Numbered from the stretch's first letter, positions 1 through 9,410 are shown. The stretch: DNA of 64,000 nucleotides from Robiginitalea aestuariiviva (GCF_029537735.1 NZ_JARPUQ010000001.1:1438860-1502859); one strand, 5' to 3'. Notes: generated by a model from the letters alone, not told the origin. Numbers and translations are program-made.

Positions 1-376
1 GCCGCCCAAAAGTCAGGTTCATGGTGTTGACCGCCTGCCCGGAGGGCACTTCGAAGGTATAGTAATATCCCGAGGCGTTGTTGGAGGTATTCAGGGGCTC
101 CAGGTTTGCTTCCCGTGTGGTTATCCGGTCTGTGGCCACCAGTAGCAGGTAGGGAACCTCCAGCGTATCTCCCTGCCTGCCAATCCCGTAAATTCGCAAA
201 TCTCTAAGGTCCTGGGAAGCATGGGCAAACACGCTGTCCGGCACCACAATACGATGCCAGGTGTCCGTAACTCCCTGTAGTGGGCGCTGGTAGCGAAAGG
301 AGGACATCTGCCCGCTGGCAGGGGATCCCGCCAGGGCCATAAAAAGCAGCAGCAATGGGTTATGAAGGACCTTCAT
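1..376 (-). CDS. DUF3999-like secreted protein, N-terminal part (runs off the window)
   Basis: Reading the minus strand from an ATG at 376 gives an open frame to the window edge, about 125 residues. It begins with a signal peptide (MKVLHNPLLLLFMALAGSPASGQ) followed by a beta-rich segment (YQRPLQG, HRIVVPDSVF, DLRIYGIG). This start and the position directly after a DUF2339 gene fit the DUF3999 family, whose members commonly sit next to DUF2339 membrane proteins. The first 17 bases overlap the end of the DUF2339 gene, so the two are probably co-translated. Function is unknown; an envelope role is inferred. The C-terminal part lies outside the window. Confidence 0.7.
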   Translation of the reverse strand, partial: MKVLHNPLLLLFMALAGSPASGQMSSFRYQRPLQGVTDTWHRIVVPDSVFAHASQDLRDLRIYGIGRQGDTLEVPYLLLVATDRITTREANLEPLNTSNNASGYYYTFEVPSGQAVNTMNLTFGR

Positions 377-2702
377 CCGAAATCAGGTGTTTGTATTTGT
401 TATAGAGGAAGGAAATAATGAGCAGCAATATCCCCAGGGAAACAAAGACCACCGTTTTGGAAAGGGTGTTCAGGTGGGAGATGTCGTAAAGGAATAATTT
501 GACCAGTGTCAGGCCGAAGAGGACAATGGCTCCTATGCGCAGGTATTTTTTCCGTTTCCAGATGCCCAGGGCAATCAAAAGCAGGGCATAGGTGCCCCAT
601 AAGATGCTGAGCCCTAGTTTATAGGATTGGCTGTGCCCGGACAGGTCCAGCCAGCCAATCAGTTCACTGCTGGCCACCCAGAGGATAACCAGGTGAAGGA
701 ACAGGCCAAAGGCCTTCTGCAACAGCGGCTGAGAGAACCAATCGCGGATGTGGTAGAAGGCGGCATACAGGGCCAGGGCTGCAAAGGCCAGGGAAACATA
801 GCGGATCAGCAGGTGGCCCATCCCCCTGGGGTAGTATTCCGCCAGGCTCATTTCCAGGTAGCTTTCCCGCAGTTCGCTGATTTCGTACAGGCCCTGGGTC
901 AGGAATACCAACAAGCCCAGTACCAGCAACCCCAGGTTTATTCCGCCAAGCAGGCGGTTTCGGATTTTTTTCAGATTGAACCAGGCCAGCAGGGAAAAGA
1001 AGAGCAGGGAATAGTGGATGACCCACAGGCTTTTGAAGCCCTTCAGGTCGTAGTTGTGGTAGTACTGCGGGGCGTCCATCCCTGTTGGGGGTATGGTCAG
1101 GGCAGAATCTGCATATCGCTGTGCCCAGTACTGGGCAATTTCCAGGCGGAAGGCCAGATAGGTGGTGAGCAAAAGGGTAGCCGCAATAGCTATGGAGATG
1201 AGTTTGCGCAAGCCTTTGGGAAACGGCGGCGGGGTGTATTGGCTTTGGGTGTCCAGCCAGGTGATAAAGCCAAAGGCGGCCGCCACAAGAACAGAGGTCA
1301 AGAAGGAGATATTCAGCAGGGGGGTAATCCGGGATTCCGGCACATCCGGAAGGTATCCGCCATAGCCCATTACCCAGTCCTGGGCCAGGCTCAGAAAGGC
1401 CAGGGCCATTAAAGGATAAGACAGGGTTTCATAAACCGGCATGCCCCGGGATCTCCCGATCCAGAACAGCAGGGCCGCTTCCCCGGCCCAGAGCAGGGTT
1501 ACCCAGTTGCCGTCCAGTTGTACCGGGATGGCCAGGGTGATAAACACCAGGACCAGGCCGGAAACCAGGAAAAACAGGTTGCGGTCTGCCAGTTGCTTTC
1601 GGTAGATTACCACGCTTACCCCAAAGTGCAGGATGGCATTCAAAAGGGTAAAGGCACCCAGGTAGGAACCCCAGCCCGGCTGGTTGGCCAGCAGGGCGTA
1701 CCCGAAGCCATAAAAGATAAAGGAATTGCCCAGCAGCAACAGGATATCGGTAATCCCGAACGCCTCGTTGCGCACCAGTTTATAGGCCAGGAAAGTCAGG
1801 TAGAAAAGGATAAAGAACAAAAGCAGAAAGCCCAAGGCTGTACCGAAGCGCTGCTCGGGGTCCAGGCTAAATACAAACCAGGAGGCATAAATGAGCCAGG
1901 TTACCCCGAAAGCGGCGTAGTACAGGGGTTTCCAGTATTTCTTCAGGGCAATGGCCAGGATGCCCGCATTGATGATGGCCACATAGGAGAACAGGATTTC
2001 GACCTGCCCGGAGTTATTGCTCAGTAGAAAGGGTACGGCATAGGCACCTACCAGGCCCAGGTGGGCGATGATCTGCCGGTTGTAGTGCAGGGCCGCAAAT
2101 ACCGTAAAAACGGTAAACAGGACCATAAGGGCAAAGGCCGCCGCCTGCGGGAATAATTCATATAGGGAGTAGCCCAAGTAGGTAATCAAGTATAGTATGG
2201 CCATGGCCCCGCTTAGCAGTACGGCGCTGAAGTTCTCGTACTTTGGTTTGAGTTTCAGGGCGAAGCCGAGCAATCCCAAGCCGGCCAGGTAGCCCAGCAC
2301 AATGCGGGTAAGCGGGCTGATCAGGTCGTGGTCTATGGCGTATTTAGCCCCGATGGACACCCCCAGCACCGTAATGACGATCCCGATTTTATTGATCAGG
2401 TTTTCCCCAATGAATTTTTCCAGGTTGGTTTTGGCCTTGGGTTGCTGCCGGGGAGGGGGTGCCACTTGTGCGGGTTGGGGCTTCGGTGCGGGCGGGGGCG
2501 TGGGTTTGGGCGCTGCTTCCGGGGCAGGAGATGGAGTGCTGGCTGCAGGCGAAGGCGTGGAAGGTGCAGTGGCCCCGATGCTTTTCAGACGGTCGATTTC
2601 TGCCCGTACTTCCCGCACTTCCCGGGAAAACGCTTCCTGTTTTTGCAAAAGGGCCTCCAGTTGGCGGGAAAGCCGTTCAATAGGATCCAGGGGGTCTGTC
2701 AT
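360..2702 (-). CDS. DUF2339 multi-spanning membrane protein
   Basis: A 780-residue protein. Residues 1-45 form a short charged coiled coil (IERLSRQLEALLQKQ...), residues 46-90 are a Pro/Ala-rich linker, and the rest is a long series of hydrophobic segments, probably more than twenty membrane spans (for example YLAGLGLLGFALKLKPKYEN and LGLLVLGLLVFLTQGLYEIS). This architecture is the DUF2339 family, found in the inner membrane of many Gram-negative bacteria; no biochemical function is established. The downstream DUF3999-like gene overlaps it by 17 bp, indicating an operon. Confidence 0.85.
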   Translation of the reverse strand: MTDPLDPIERLSRQLEALLQKQEAFSREVREVRAEIDRLKSIGATAPSTPSPAASTPSPAPEAAPKPTPPPAPKPQPAQVAPPPRQQPKAKTNLEKFIGENLINKIGIVITVLGVSIGAKYAIDHDLISPLTRIVLGYLAGLGLLGFALKLKPKYENFSAVLLSGAMAILYLITYLGYSLYELFPQAAAFALMVLFTVFTVFAALHYNRQIIAHLGLVGAYAVPFLLSNNSGQVEILFSYVAIINAGILAIALKKYWKPLYYAAFGVTWLIYASWFVFSLDPEQRFGTALGFLLLFFILFYLTFLAYKLVRNEAFGITDILLLLGNSFIFYGFGYALLANQPGWGSYLGAFTLLNAILHFGVSVVIYRKQLADRNLFFLVSGLVLVFITLAIPVQLDGNWVTLLWAGEAALLFWIGRSRGMPVYETLSYPLMALAFLSLAQDWVMGYGGYLPDVPESRITPLLNISFLTSVLVAAAFGFITWLDTQSQYTPPPFPKGLRKLISIAIAATLLLTTYLAFRLEIAQYWAQRYADSALTIPPTGMDAPQYYHNYDLKGFKSLWVIHYSLLFFSLLAWFNLKKIRNRLLGGINLGLLVLGLLVFLTQGLYEISELRESYLEMSLAEYYPRGMGHLLIRYVSLAFAALALYAAFYHIRDWFSQPLLQKAFGLFLHLVILWVASSELIGWLDLSGHSQSYKLGLSILWGTYALLLIALGIWKRKKYLRIGAIVLFGLTLVKLFLYDISHLNTLSKTVVFVSLGILLLIISFLYNKYKHLISDEGPS

Positions 2703-2937
2703 GGGGATGGATTTTTGCGGCCCGAGGCTCGGTTACCTTAAAGATAGGCGATCCGGGGGATACCACCTTAATTGTAGAGAAATAAAGGGTTATAGCCTGG
2801 AAACAGGTCATTTGGGCAAACTGAAATCCGTTAAAACAAATCCCTCGCAACAGGAATAAGTGTTTTTGCAACAATTATATGTCATTGGTCGAGCTTTTTG
2901 GCAATTTTGACGAAGTAACCCGAAACCCAGAAGAGCC

Positions 2938-3336
2938 ATGTATTCAAAAATCTATCTCGTAGACGACCAGGACCTGATCAACACCCTCAACACCATGCAG
3001 TTCCGCAAGCTGGGGCTGGAAGATAAAGTGCGGTCCTACACCAACCCAGAACTGGCATTGGACGACATTCGTTTTGCCAAGAATCCCCAAGAGCGCATCC
3101 TTGTCTTTCTGGATATTAATATGCCGGAGATGACCGGGTTTGAATTCCTCGAATTCATGATGCTGGAAGAATTCCCGACGACCGTAGAAGTGGTTATTGT
3201 AACTTCCTCCATCAACCCCAGGGACCGGGAGCAGGCTAAAGAATATTCCAAATACGTAAAGGGATTTATCTCCAGCCCGCTGAAATTGGAGGATATAGAG
3301 CACTTTCTTCAAATGACTATGAAGGCTGTTGTCTGA
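2938..3336 (+). CDS. single-domain response regulator lacking the usual switch lysine
   Basis: A 132-residue stand-alone receiver domain. The acidic pair is D9-D10 and the phospho-acceptor is D59 in LDINMPEMTG, with T89/S90 in VTSS. The position normally holding the conserved lysine before proline is Ser113 (ISSPL). Its paralogue at 5477-5932 keeps the lysine (HKPL). There is no output domain, so it should act by protein contact or as a phosphate shuttle. It is divergent in orientation from the kinase and second receiver that lie just downstream on the other strand (3352-5932), and partnership with that kinase is inferred from proximity. Confidence 0.88.
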   Translation: MYSKIYLVDDQDLINTLNTMQFRKLGLEDKVRSYTNPELALDDIRFAKNPQERILVFLDINMPEMTGFEFLEFMMLEEFPTTVEVVIVTSSINPRDREQAKEYSKYVKGFISSPLKLEDIEHFLQMTMKAVV

Positions 3337-3351
3337 TGGTCCCAGGCGCTA

Positions 3352-5418
3352 TTATGCCTCAAGCTTTAAATACACTATAAATCTTGAACCTTCGCCCGGG
3401 GCACTCTCTACGGAGATTCGCCCCTTAAGGGCTTCTACCTGAGATTTGACCAGGAACAGCCCCAGGCCTTTCCCGCTGGTGCTGCCGCTCAGGCGGCCAT
3501 ACATGCTGAATATTTTTTCAATACGGGCATCATCCAGCTGCATGCCAATGCCATTGTCCGCAACCGTAATCTGTATTTCGCCTGCCTCAGGCAGGTGTTG
3601 TGCGCCAATCGCAATACGGGGGCTGCGGTCCGGATGCCGGTAAGAAATGGCATTGAGGATAAGGTTATACAGGATATTGCTCATATAACTCCGGATGGTG
3701 CTTACCTCCTCCAGCTTCGAAAAATCCACCTCCAGGGTGGTATTGGTAGACCTTAAGTCCTGTTCCAGCAATTGTTCTACTTCCCGTACCACATCCGTCA
3801 GGGATACGTCTTCATATGAAGAGGCAGCAGTATTCTGGAGGGACAGGGCGTGGTTCAGGTCTTTAATGGTCCCGTCCAGCACTTCCACTTTTTCAGCAAT
3901 CTGATCCCGGAGTTGCCGGTTTACTTCCGAATCTCCGTCTTCGAACAAATCCACCAGCCCCTGAATGGTGGCTATGGGAGAGCGCACATTGTGGGAAATG
4001 ATGTAAACGAAGTTTTGGAGTTCCTTGTTCTGGCGCAGGATTTCATTTTTGGCATTTTCCAGTTTGGTCACGTCCTGGGCCGTTCCGGCCATCCGTACCG
4101 GTTTGCCGTCATCCAGCAATACAAACCCCTTCTCATGGATATACCGGATTTCCCCACTGGGCAGGATAATACGATGTACCATATCGTGGGGGATGTGCTG
4201 CTCTATGCTATTTCTGACGCTGTCTTCAAAGCTTTGCAGGTCTTCCGGGTGGATCATGTCGAGTAATGCCTGATAGGAGGCCTGAAACGTTGCGGGGTCC
4301 TGGCCAAAAATGTGGTACAGTTCCCGGGACCAGGTGAGCCTGTCGGTCACCATATCCCAGTTCCAGTTCCCGATCCGGGCTATGCGTTGGGCCTCGTTCA
4401 GGTAGAATTGGCTCTTTTCCAGGTCCTTGATGGTCTGTATGCGTTGGGTTTCGTCCCGGCGGAATACGCTGCACCCCAGAACCTGACCATCTTCGTCCAA
4501 AATGGGGTTAAAGGAATATTCATAATAATAGGGAACACCCGTGGCTTCATTGCGGTGTTCGATGGAAAAGGATTCCCCGTTAAAGGCCCTGCGGTATAAT
4601 TTCCGGTCTTCGGATTTGGAAATGATCATATACTGGCCCATATCCGTATTGTGTTCCGGGTAAAAGCCATGCTCCCGGTAGACCCCTTCATAAAAGGCAG
4701 AGTTAAACATGATCAACCTAAAATCCCGATTCACGGACCAGACCAGGTCTTTGGTGTTTTCGAGGGTAGCGGTGAGGTTTAGACGCTGTTGCCTTTGGAG
4801 GTGGGAAAGCCTTTTCAAGGACTGAGTCATGGGGTTTACCAAGAAAAAATGCAAGGCCATGACCAACAATAGCAGTAACCCGGATATGCCGATCACCAGG
4901 AATCGAAGCCGGCTGGAGGCCCTTGCAGATTCTTGTTCAAAGTAGGCTTCCAGGGCATTGGTGCCGGACAAAAATTCCTTGCGGAGGGTTTGAAGTCCTG
5001 TTATATTCCCTGTGTCCCTGGAGGCCGGGTCCCCGCGCGCCAGGTTGGAAAGTGCAGAAGCCCTCTGGGTATGAAAGGCAAGGGTGCTATCCAGGCCGGC
5101 ATCCGCCTCGCTGTTCAGGTTGGCTCGCAGTTGTTCCGTAAGGCTGTCCAGATCTGCTGCCCGTTTTTGCAGTTCTTCCGGGATGGGGAGGGTGTTTTCC
5201 CTCAGGGCCAGCAGTCCGGCAGCCAGGTCCTGGCCTATTTGGGCCTGATCCTGGATTAAATGTAGGGAACGAGTCTTCCCATCCCGCTGATTCAAAAAGG
5301 TTTGGACCAGGACCAGTTGTGCCCCAACCGCCAGCAATACAATAAGAAAACTGATCAGGGAGGTAGTCCTGATGTTTTTCAGCAATAGAGGGGTTCGTTT
5401 GTTGAGTAGGGTTTTCAT
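3352..5418 (-). CDS. membrane-bound PAS-containing sensor histidine kinase
   Basis: With the ATG at 5418 (MKTLLNKRTPLLLKN) the protein has 688 residues; an earlier ATG at 5499 would overlap the upstream receiver gene and precede the membrane anchor unnaturally. Order: TM1 about 12-34, an extracytoplasmic helical region about 35-170, TM2 about 172-192, PAS about 205-320, PAS plus PAC about 335-450, an HisKA H-box (YIISHNVRSP, histidine near 475), and an HATPase_c domain with N-box NLILNAISY, G1 DNGIGM and G2 GKGLGLFL. The extracytoplasmic helices suggest a ligand sensor but no ligand can be named. It lies 58 bp downstream of a receiver gene, probably its partner. Confidence 0.9.
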   Translation of the reverse strand: MKTLLNKRTPLLLKNIRTTSLISFLIVLLAVGAQLVLVQTFLNQRDGKTRSLHLIQDQAQIGQDLAAGLLALRENTLPIPEELQKRAADLDSLTEQLRANLNSEADAGLDSTLAFHTQRASALSNLARGDPASRDTGNITGLQTLRKEFLSGTNALEAYFEQESARASSRLRFLVIGISGLLLLLVMALHFFLVNPMTQSLKRLSHLQRQQRLNLTATLENTKDLVWSVNRDFRLIMFNSAFYEGVYREHGFYPEHNTDMGQYMIISKSEDRKLYRRAFNGESFSIEHRNEATGVPYYYEYSFNPILDEDGQVLGCSVFRRDETQRIQTIKDLEKSQFYLNEAQRIARIGNWNWDMVTDRLTWSRELYHIFGQDPATFQASYQALLDMIHPEDLQSFEDSVRNSIEQHIPHDMVHRIILPSGEIRYIHEKGFVLLDDGKPVRMAGTAQDVTKLENAKNEILRQNKELQNFVYIISHNVRSPIATIQGLVDLFEDGDSEVNRQLRDQIAEKVEVLDGTIKDLNHALSLQNTAASSYEDVSLTDVVREVEQLLEQDLRSTNTTLEVDFSKLEEVSTIRSYMSNILYNLILNAISYRHPDRSPRIAIGAQHLPEAGEIQITVADNGIGMQLDDARIEKIFSMYGRLSGSTSGKGLGLFLVKSQVEALKGRISVESAPGEGSRFIVYLKLEA

Positions 5419-5476
5419 GACCTCGGATTGGCATCCTTCAGGTACAAAATTGACTGCTTGGGTCAACATGAGCTCG

Positions 5477-5932
5477 CTAGGGCATGGACAAGGTGCCATG
5501 TTCCTGGATAACTACCAGTAAGTCAGAGGATTTAAGTGGCTTGTGGATGTATTGCCGCATCAGGGGGTGTTGCAGCCCCCGGGTTTCGTCTGCCGGGTCT
5601 ATGGAAGAAGTAACCAGAAAAACATCCAGGGTAGAACCCAGGGTGTGCAGTTCCATGGCCGCATCCATAAAGTCAAAGCCGGACATTTCCGGCATGTTGA
5701 TATCCAGCAGGATCAGGACATTGGCCTGGGATCGTAAGTCCTGTTCCAATTGCAACAGTGCTTCTTCCGGGTTAGTGAAGGCCACTGAGGTGCCCGCAAT
5801 GCCGGTGCGATTCATCAGGATGGAATGCATCATGGTGATGGTTTTGTCATCGTCCACGATATAGGCCAGGTCGTAATAAGGCGTGCGGTTCATCATAGTA
5901 CCGGATTCTAACTTCGGAATGGACTGTTTCAC
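5477..5932 (-). CDS. single-domain response regulator
   Basis: A receiver-only protein of 151 residues. The acidic triplet is D27-D28-D29, the phospho-acceptor D77 in LLDINMPEMSG, then T108/S109 in LVTSS and the conserved lysine K131 in HKPL. The start could be the ATG at 5932 or at 5896 (MMNRTPYYDL), which would place the domain closer to the N-terminus. It reads in the same direction as the histidine kinase just downstream and is clearly related to the receiver at 2938-3336, with near-identical core motifs. It is the likely direct phospho-acceptor of that kinase. Confidence 0.9.
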   Translation of the reverse strand: MKQSIPKLESGTMMNRTPYYDLAYIVDDDKTITMMHSILMNRTGIAGTSVAFTNPEEALLQLEQDLRSQANVLILLDINMPEMSGFDFMDAAMELHTLGSTLDVFLVTSSIDPADETRGLQHPLMRQYIHKPLKSSDLLVVIQEHGTLSMP

Positions 5933-6100
5933 TGGGGCTACCCCCCGGATATACAGGCCGAAGATACTCCGTTTTACTATAACGTGTAGTTTTCACGTTT
6001 ATTTTGAAAAAAGTAGGATAAATATTACAGATTAAAAGGATTATGTGTTTTTTTGGGATTATCGGGCTGATTAATGCCCAATGGAGCCTTAAAGTATTCT

Positions 6101-7033
6101 TCAGTCCCGGGGACTGGTAGGGGTTTCCTGGGGCATCAGAAACCTGATGGCCCCGGGCAAAATGCTAAAAATAGCCGGGGCTTGCCCCACATATTCCCCG
6201 TCTGCCTCAATCCCGCATCCATCCGGGCTTTCTACGCGGACTTCCCGCGCCTTAAGATAGGTAACCTGGGGGTGGAGTACCGGTTGTCCCTTTTTCAGGT
6301 TCCCCAGATTTTTCAGGTAGTCCCACAGGATCAGGTTGCCAAAAAGCGCCAGTTGGAAATGTCCGTCTGCCAGACGGGCATCGGGGGCAATACAGAGGCC
6401 ATTGCCAAAACAACGTCCCTTGGCCACGGCCATTTGTAGCAGGGGCCCTTCCCATTGCCACGTGCCGCTGCTGCAGCGCACGTGTTTTTTGGTGTAGGAA
6501 AAGAAGCCCTTCAGGATATGGGTAAAGTACGTTAGCTGCGGGCCCAGCCTGCCGGAGGCCTGCTCCATGCCCCGGACCACTTCCGGGCCCAGCCCCAACC
6601 CGGCAATGTTAACAAAGAATCGGGTCTCCCCGGTAGGTTCCAAAACCACTTTTCCCAGATCGATCCGGTGGATGGATCGGGTTTTAAGCAACCCCAGCAA
6701 GCGATCCGGATGGGCCGTTAGCCCGGCAGAACGCGCAAAATCATTCCCGGAGCCAAAGGGCAAAAGGCCAAGAACGGGGTAGGCACTGGCGGGAACTTTG
6801 CTTTGCATCATCCCGTTTACCACCTCGTTCAGGGTACCGTCTCCTCCTACAGCCATCAGGTAATCGCAGCCGTTTTCTACTGCCTGCCGGGCCAGTTCCA
6901 CGGCGTGTTTGGGTCGCAGGGTAGAGAGGAACCATACCTGTTGCAAACCGGCTTCTCCACAGGTCTTGTGGAGCCGTGTAAGCAATTGGTTTACCCCCCT
7001 CTTCCGGCCGTGTATAATAAAGATGATTTTCAT
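6101..7033 (-). CDS. diacylglycerol/lipid kinase family protein (YegS/DagK type)
   Basis: 310 residues. The nucleotide-binding signature GGDGTLNEV occupies residues 63-71, the second family motif GSGNDFARS follows, and the C-terminal half holds the DAGK accessory beta-sandwich with GIEADGEYVG near the end. Family members phosphorylate diacylglycerol, undecaprenol or sphingoid lipids using ATP; the substrate cannot be told from sequence. In a member of this group sphingolipids or other membrane lipids are plausible substrates. The gene lies 67 bp downstream of the BLUF gene on the same strand, so the two may be cotranscribed. Confidence 0.9.
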   Translation of the reverse strand: MKIIFIIHGRKRGVNQLLTRLHKTCGEAGLQQVWFLSTLRPKHAVELARQAVENGCDYLMAVGGDGTLNEVVNGMMQSKVPASAYPVLGLLPFGSGNDFARSAGLTAHPDRLLGLLKTRSIHRIDLGKVVLEPTGETRFFVNIAGLGLGPEVVRGMEQASGRLGPQLTYFTHILKGFFSYTKKHVRCSSGTWQWEGPLLQMAVAKGRCFGNGLCIAPDARLADGHFQLALFGNLILWDYLKNLGNLKKGQPVLHPQVTYLKAREVRVESPDGCGIEADGEYVGQAPAIFSILPGAIRFLMPQETPTSPRD

Positions 7034-7100
7034 GCCGCAGCGATTGGCCCCTTACGGGAGTTGGTGGGCAGCCGGGGAAGCGATTGGCGGTTCCCCGGGG

Positions 7101-7517
7101 TTAGTCCAGGATCTCCTGCAAATGGGCGGCCATTTCGGGGAGGTTGGACATCAGGTTTTGAATGACCTCGGGGTCTGCCAGATCCGAACGGATGCCCGGC
7201 ATAAATTCCAGTTCCGGATCGTCAAAGTCTGCACACCCCATGGCCCAATCCGAAAACAGGCGGTTTGAGACTTCCTCGTCCAAAATCAGGGAGACCTTCT
7301 GATGGCGGGTATCGCGGAGTATGCGCGCATAAAGGTTGTCGACAGGCTCAGATTCCCCTTCAATAACCTGCAGGAAATGACCCTGCCGGTGAAGCAATAC
7401 ACCGGTTATCCCGTCTAAGGCATTGTAGGCGCGGGATTCGTGTAGCAAATCCAACAATTGTCGTTTGCTGAGTTCCCCTGATGCCTGGCTGCTGTAAATG
7501 ATTCTGCGGAGCCCCAT
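7101..7517 (-). CDS. BLUF-domain blue-light photoreceptor, stand-alone
   Basis: 138 residues, the size of a short BLUF protein like PixD. Flavin-contacting residues are all in place by position: Tyr8, Asn32, Gln50 (GHFLQVIEGE), plus Trp91 and Met93 in DWAMG, which match the residues known to switch in PixD-type domains. No output domain is fused; the C-terminal 40 residues could form the short helical cap. It should bind FAD and respond to blue light. A lipid kinase gene follows on the same strand, but whether light controls that enzyme is speculation. Confidence 0.93.
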   Translation of the reverse strand: MGLRRIIYSSQASGELSKRQLLDLLHESRAYNALDGITGVLLHRQGHFLQVIEGESEPVDNLYARILRDTRHQKVSLILDEEVSNRLFSDWAMGCADFDDPELEFMPGIRSDLADPEVIQNLMSNLPEMAAHLQEILD

Positions 7518-7690
7518 ACGCAGGTTTGTTTAATTGGTTCTTCCCGGGCAGGCCCTGTACGAGACACCTCACCCTTTGATAAATATCAGCATTCCCCGAC
7601 CAATAGCCAAAAAGGTGTCGGCAGGTTACCTTTAAATGAAGGTGAATGGTGGAAAGCGAACGATATATGGTAGCTGCTTTACCGTGCAGG

Positions 7691-8545
7691 CTATGGGATC
7701 CGGCCGGAATCTACGGCCAGGAAGAGAAAGTGCAAGCCTTTGGAAATTGCCGCCCGGGGCACGGAACGGTGGTTTTCATCCGGAAAGTATTCGAGCTGTA
7801 TGGGGCATGCTTCCCCGCATATTTTCCGGATCAGGGCTACCAGGGCATCGTGTCTAAGTTTGTTACGGGCATGGCGCTGCGGCCCCTGGTTGGCGGTGGC
7901 CAGGTAAATGCGCTTGCGGCAGGAAGCGGGTTGCAAGGCGGCTACCTTATCTGCCATCTGATCCGGTTCCCACCAAATGCTGGGGTCCAGGGCCATGTAG
8001 GCATCAAAGACGCTGTCCGGATCCAAATAGGCATTAACGGCCAGCAGCCCGCCCAGGGAATGCCCCACCAGGATGCGGTAGGGCCGGGTGCGGTAGGTAG
8101 CGTCCAGATAGGGGAGTAATTCGGTTTCTATGAACCCGAGAAACTTCCGCCCGCCTCCCATGGTGTTGGGCCGGAGCGTCTGGATTTTGGTCACCGTAAA
8201 GTCCCGTTCCCGGTCTACATTGTCTATGGCCACAATTATGGGGTCCGCTATTTTCGGGTCGTTATTCTGCAGTGCACCCAGGGCGGTAACGGCCTGTTGG
8301 GTAAGCTGGAAATGGGCCGCCCCGTCTAACAAAATCAGGACCGGGTACCGCTGGGAATCCCCTGCCTCCCCATAGGAATCCGGGAGGCTAATGGTGCCGG
8401 TGCGGTCTTCCCCCAAAAGGGAGGAATGCAGGCAAAAGCCGCGCTCCAAAGGCATTTTTACCTGGTCCTGTGCATGGAGGGTAATCCCGGTAAAGAGCAA
8501 AATGAAGGACAGTGCCAGGCGCAGGCGGCGGGGCGGTGTTGTCAT
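7691..8545 (-). CDS. secreted alpha/beta-hydrolase, esterase D/Fes-like
   Basis: From the ATG at 8545 (MTTPPRRLRLALSFILL...LHAQ) the protein is 284 residues with a clear signal peptide; earlier in-frame ATGs at 8593 and 8557 would place extra residues before it. The nucleophile elbow GHSLGG and the flanking LDPSIWW and DENHRSVP (probable catalytic histidine) fit the putative-esterase family (PF00756) that includes S-formylglutathione hydrolase and siderophore esterases. The substrate is unknown. It follows the cupin gene on the same strand. Confidence 0.85.
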   Translation of the reverse strand: MTTPPRRLRLALSFILLFTGITLHAQDQVKMPLERGFCLHSSLLGEDRTGTISLPDSYGEAGDSQRYPVLILLDGAAHFQLTQQAVTALGALQNNDPKIADPIIVAIDNVDRERDFTVTKIQTLRPNTMGGGRKFLGFIETELLPYLDATYRTRPYRILVGHSLGGLLAVNAYLDPDSVFDAYMALDPSIWWEPDQMADKVAALQPASCRKRIYLATANQGPQRHARNKLRHDALVALIRKICGEACPIQLEYFPDENHRSVPRAAISKGLHFLFLAVDSGRIP

Positions 8546-8593
8546 GGGATAAGTCATGCAGGGTATAGGTCGGGGGGAATCAGCTTTCCGCAT

Positions 8594-8908
8594 TCAGGCC
8601 CGGATCATTATGAGCATCATCTTAAAAGCTTCCGTGGCTTCCAGAGCGTGCGGAATATGGGCAGGCATGAGAATCATTTGCCCTTCGGACAGAACATTGG
8701 GTTTTCCCGCAAGGGAGATTTCACAGGTTCCCTCCAGGACCATCACAAGGGCATCGAAGGGCGCCGTATGTTCGCTTAGGGTTTGCCCCTTGTCAAAAGA
8801 AAATAAGGTGGCGGACCCGCATTTGTTTTTGGTGACGATCTTACTGACGGTAGCACCTGCAGCATAGCCGATGCTGTCTTTCAATGTTATGGCTTGTGAG
8901 AAATCCAT
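8594..8908 (-). CDS. small cupin-domain protein
   Basis: Starting at the ATG at 8908 (MDFSQAITLKD) gives 104 residues; the longer frame from 8953 would run into the upstream membrane-protein gene. The single cupin barrel is seen as GQTLSEHTAPFDALVMVLEG (motif 1) and GQMILMPAHIPHALEA (motif 2), with candidate metal ligands H, E and H. Proteins of this size bind a metal or small ligand and are often of unknown function. It lies between a small membrane protein and the esterase, all on the minus strand. Confidence 0.85.
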   Translation of the reverse strand: MDFSQAITLKDSIGYAAGATVSKIVTKNKCGSATLFSFDKGQTLSEHTAPFDALVMVLEGTCEISLAGKPNVLSEGQMILMPAHIPHALEATEAFKMMLIMIRA

Positions 8909-8930
8909 TTGTTGTGAATTGGGAAGTTGC

Positions 8931-9410
8931 TTATGTGATCCAAAACCAGCCATGACTCCCGGCCACGGCCCCGGCTGTGGTGATCAGGCTTAGGATGAGC
9001 AAGACCCAATGCAGCCTGTGCATGATGTTAAAGGTCTTACCGGGATTTTGGTTGGCCGCTTTTTTAAAAATTTTGTGGAGGATGAGGGGCTCCAGGACAT
9101 AGAGGATCAAAGAAAACAGGATCCAAACCAGCGTCATGGCATGAAGCCACCAATAGCGGTAATCCAGATACCGGTCCCAGGCATCCAGAACGTATAGCAT
9201 ATAAAATCCTGAAAGCCCGGTCAGGAGCGTAGTGACCTTCGCTTGCAGCGCAAATTTTCCTTCAATGGCCTCGAAGGTCTTAATCTGTTCCGCTTTGGAT
9301 TTCATTTTCTTTATGGCGGGAATCAAAACAGTGGTCACCATGGCGACCCCGCCAATCCATAAAATGACAGCTATGATGTGTATCACTCTTGCCAGGGTGA
9401 AATGTTCCAT
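8931..9410 (-). CDS. four-helix inner-membrane protein, CopD/DUF2269-like
   Basis: From the ATG at 9410 (MEHFTLARVIHIIAVILWIGG) the protein has 159 residues and four hydrophobic segments at about 5-30, 55-78, 86-108 and 130-152. Histidines at the ends of helices (ARVIHIIAV, WWLHAMTLVW, MHRLHWVLL) recall haem or copper-binding integral membrane proteins such as CopD-like and DUF2269 families. The longer frame from 9458 lacks a better initiation signal. Function is unknown; the family guess rests on topology and the conserved WIGG motif. Confidence 0.7.
   Translation of the reverse strand: MEHFTLARVIHIIAVILWIGGVAMVTTVLIPAIKKMKSKAEQIKTFEAIEGKFALQAKVTTLLTGLSGFYMLYVLDAWDRYLDYRYWWLHAMTLVWILFSLILYVLEPLILHKIFKKAANQNPGKTFNIMHRLHWVLLILSLITTAGAVAGSHGWFWIT

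Noticed and set aside
1..9400. Two-component and membrane genes at the left as part of the island
   Set aside because: GC content and codon use match the core genome and they lie outside the attachment repeats.
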